A stretch of DNA of 23,662 nucleotides from Bacteroidales bacterium (GTDB lineage Bacteria > Bacteroidota > Bacteroidia > Bacteroidales > Muribaculaceae): contig DXXM01000044.1 in assembly GCA_019416285.1 (NCBI GenBank), forward strand, positions 1 through 23,662, read 5' to 3'. Within the stretch, counting starts at the first letter, position 1; every line of letters starts with the position of its first letter. The position numbers and the translations under genes are program-made. Under the pieces are notes generated by a model. It had not been told where the DNA came from, searched no databases, and saw only the letters and a list, made by a program, of their open reading frames with translations. Of this stretch, positions 23,631 through 23,662 are shown piece by piece.

Positions 23631-23662
23631 TTTTATGTATTTAAGCCACTGCGTTATAATTG

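Overview
The window looks like a chromosomal segment of a gut-type Bacteroidales bacterium, plausibly Muribaculaceae-like. This placement is inferred from several signs. Promoter boxes of the Bacteroidetes form TAnnTTTG, some with a TTG/TTTG box 20 bp upstream, lie before many genes. Shine-Dalgarno sequences are not evident. Lipoproteins are abundant, and there is a DUF4369-TlpA thioredoxin and a DPE2-type CBM20-CBM20-GH77 glucanotransferase. Most of the window is moderately GC-rich. The last ~1.1 kb is clearly AT-rich. No rRNA, tRNA, CRISPR array, transposase or phage gene was seen.

Left part (1-3700): a gene-poor stretch carries two diverged copies of a ~150 bp direct repeat. It is followed by a small outer-membrane-like protein, a 50-residue two-helix membrane protein, a lipoprotein, a composite palindromic repeat element (about 2774-2957), and a second lipoprotein on the minus strand.

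Next (3775-6814) is a tight four-gene operon behind a strong-looking promoter. It encodes a TraB/GumN-family protein, an ABC ATPase, a six-helix permease and a YtrA-type GntR repressor that probably controls it. A strong convergent hairpin separates it from a secreted leucine-rich-repeat protein. dnaB (minus) and ispE (plus) are divergently transcribed from one small intergenic region.

The middle is housekeeping: grpE-dnaJ (heat-shock co-chaperones; DnaJ lacks one zinc-ligand cysteine), a rho-independent terminator, then mazG followed closely by a stand-alone PD-(D/E)XK nuclease. A large secreted M16 zinc protease and its terminator come next, then malQ for cytosolic maltose/starch-oligosaccharide metabolism.

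Right part (20453-23662): a perfect 37-bp inverted repeat lies between the convergent malQ and a minus-strand pair (TlpA-like thioredoxin, then a TIGR02757/DUF2400 protein). The AT-rich end holds a small three-helix membrane protein immediately downstream of a lipoprotein gene. That lipoprotein gene is broken by two mutually compensating homopolymer indels.

I found no convincing new multi-gene system. The most distinctive observations are the double-frameshift lipoprotein with its AT-rich partner gene, the two related long palindromic repeats, the missing DnaJ zinc ligand, and the unlisted two-helix mini-protein.
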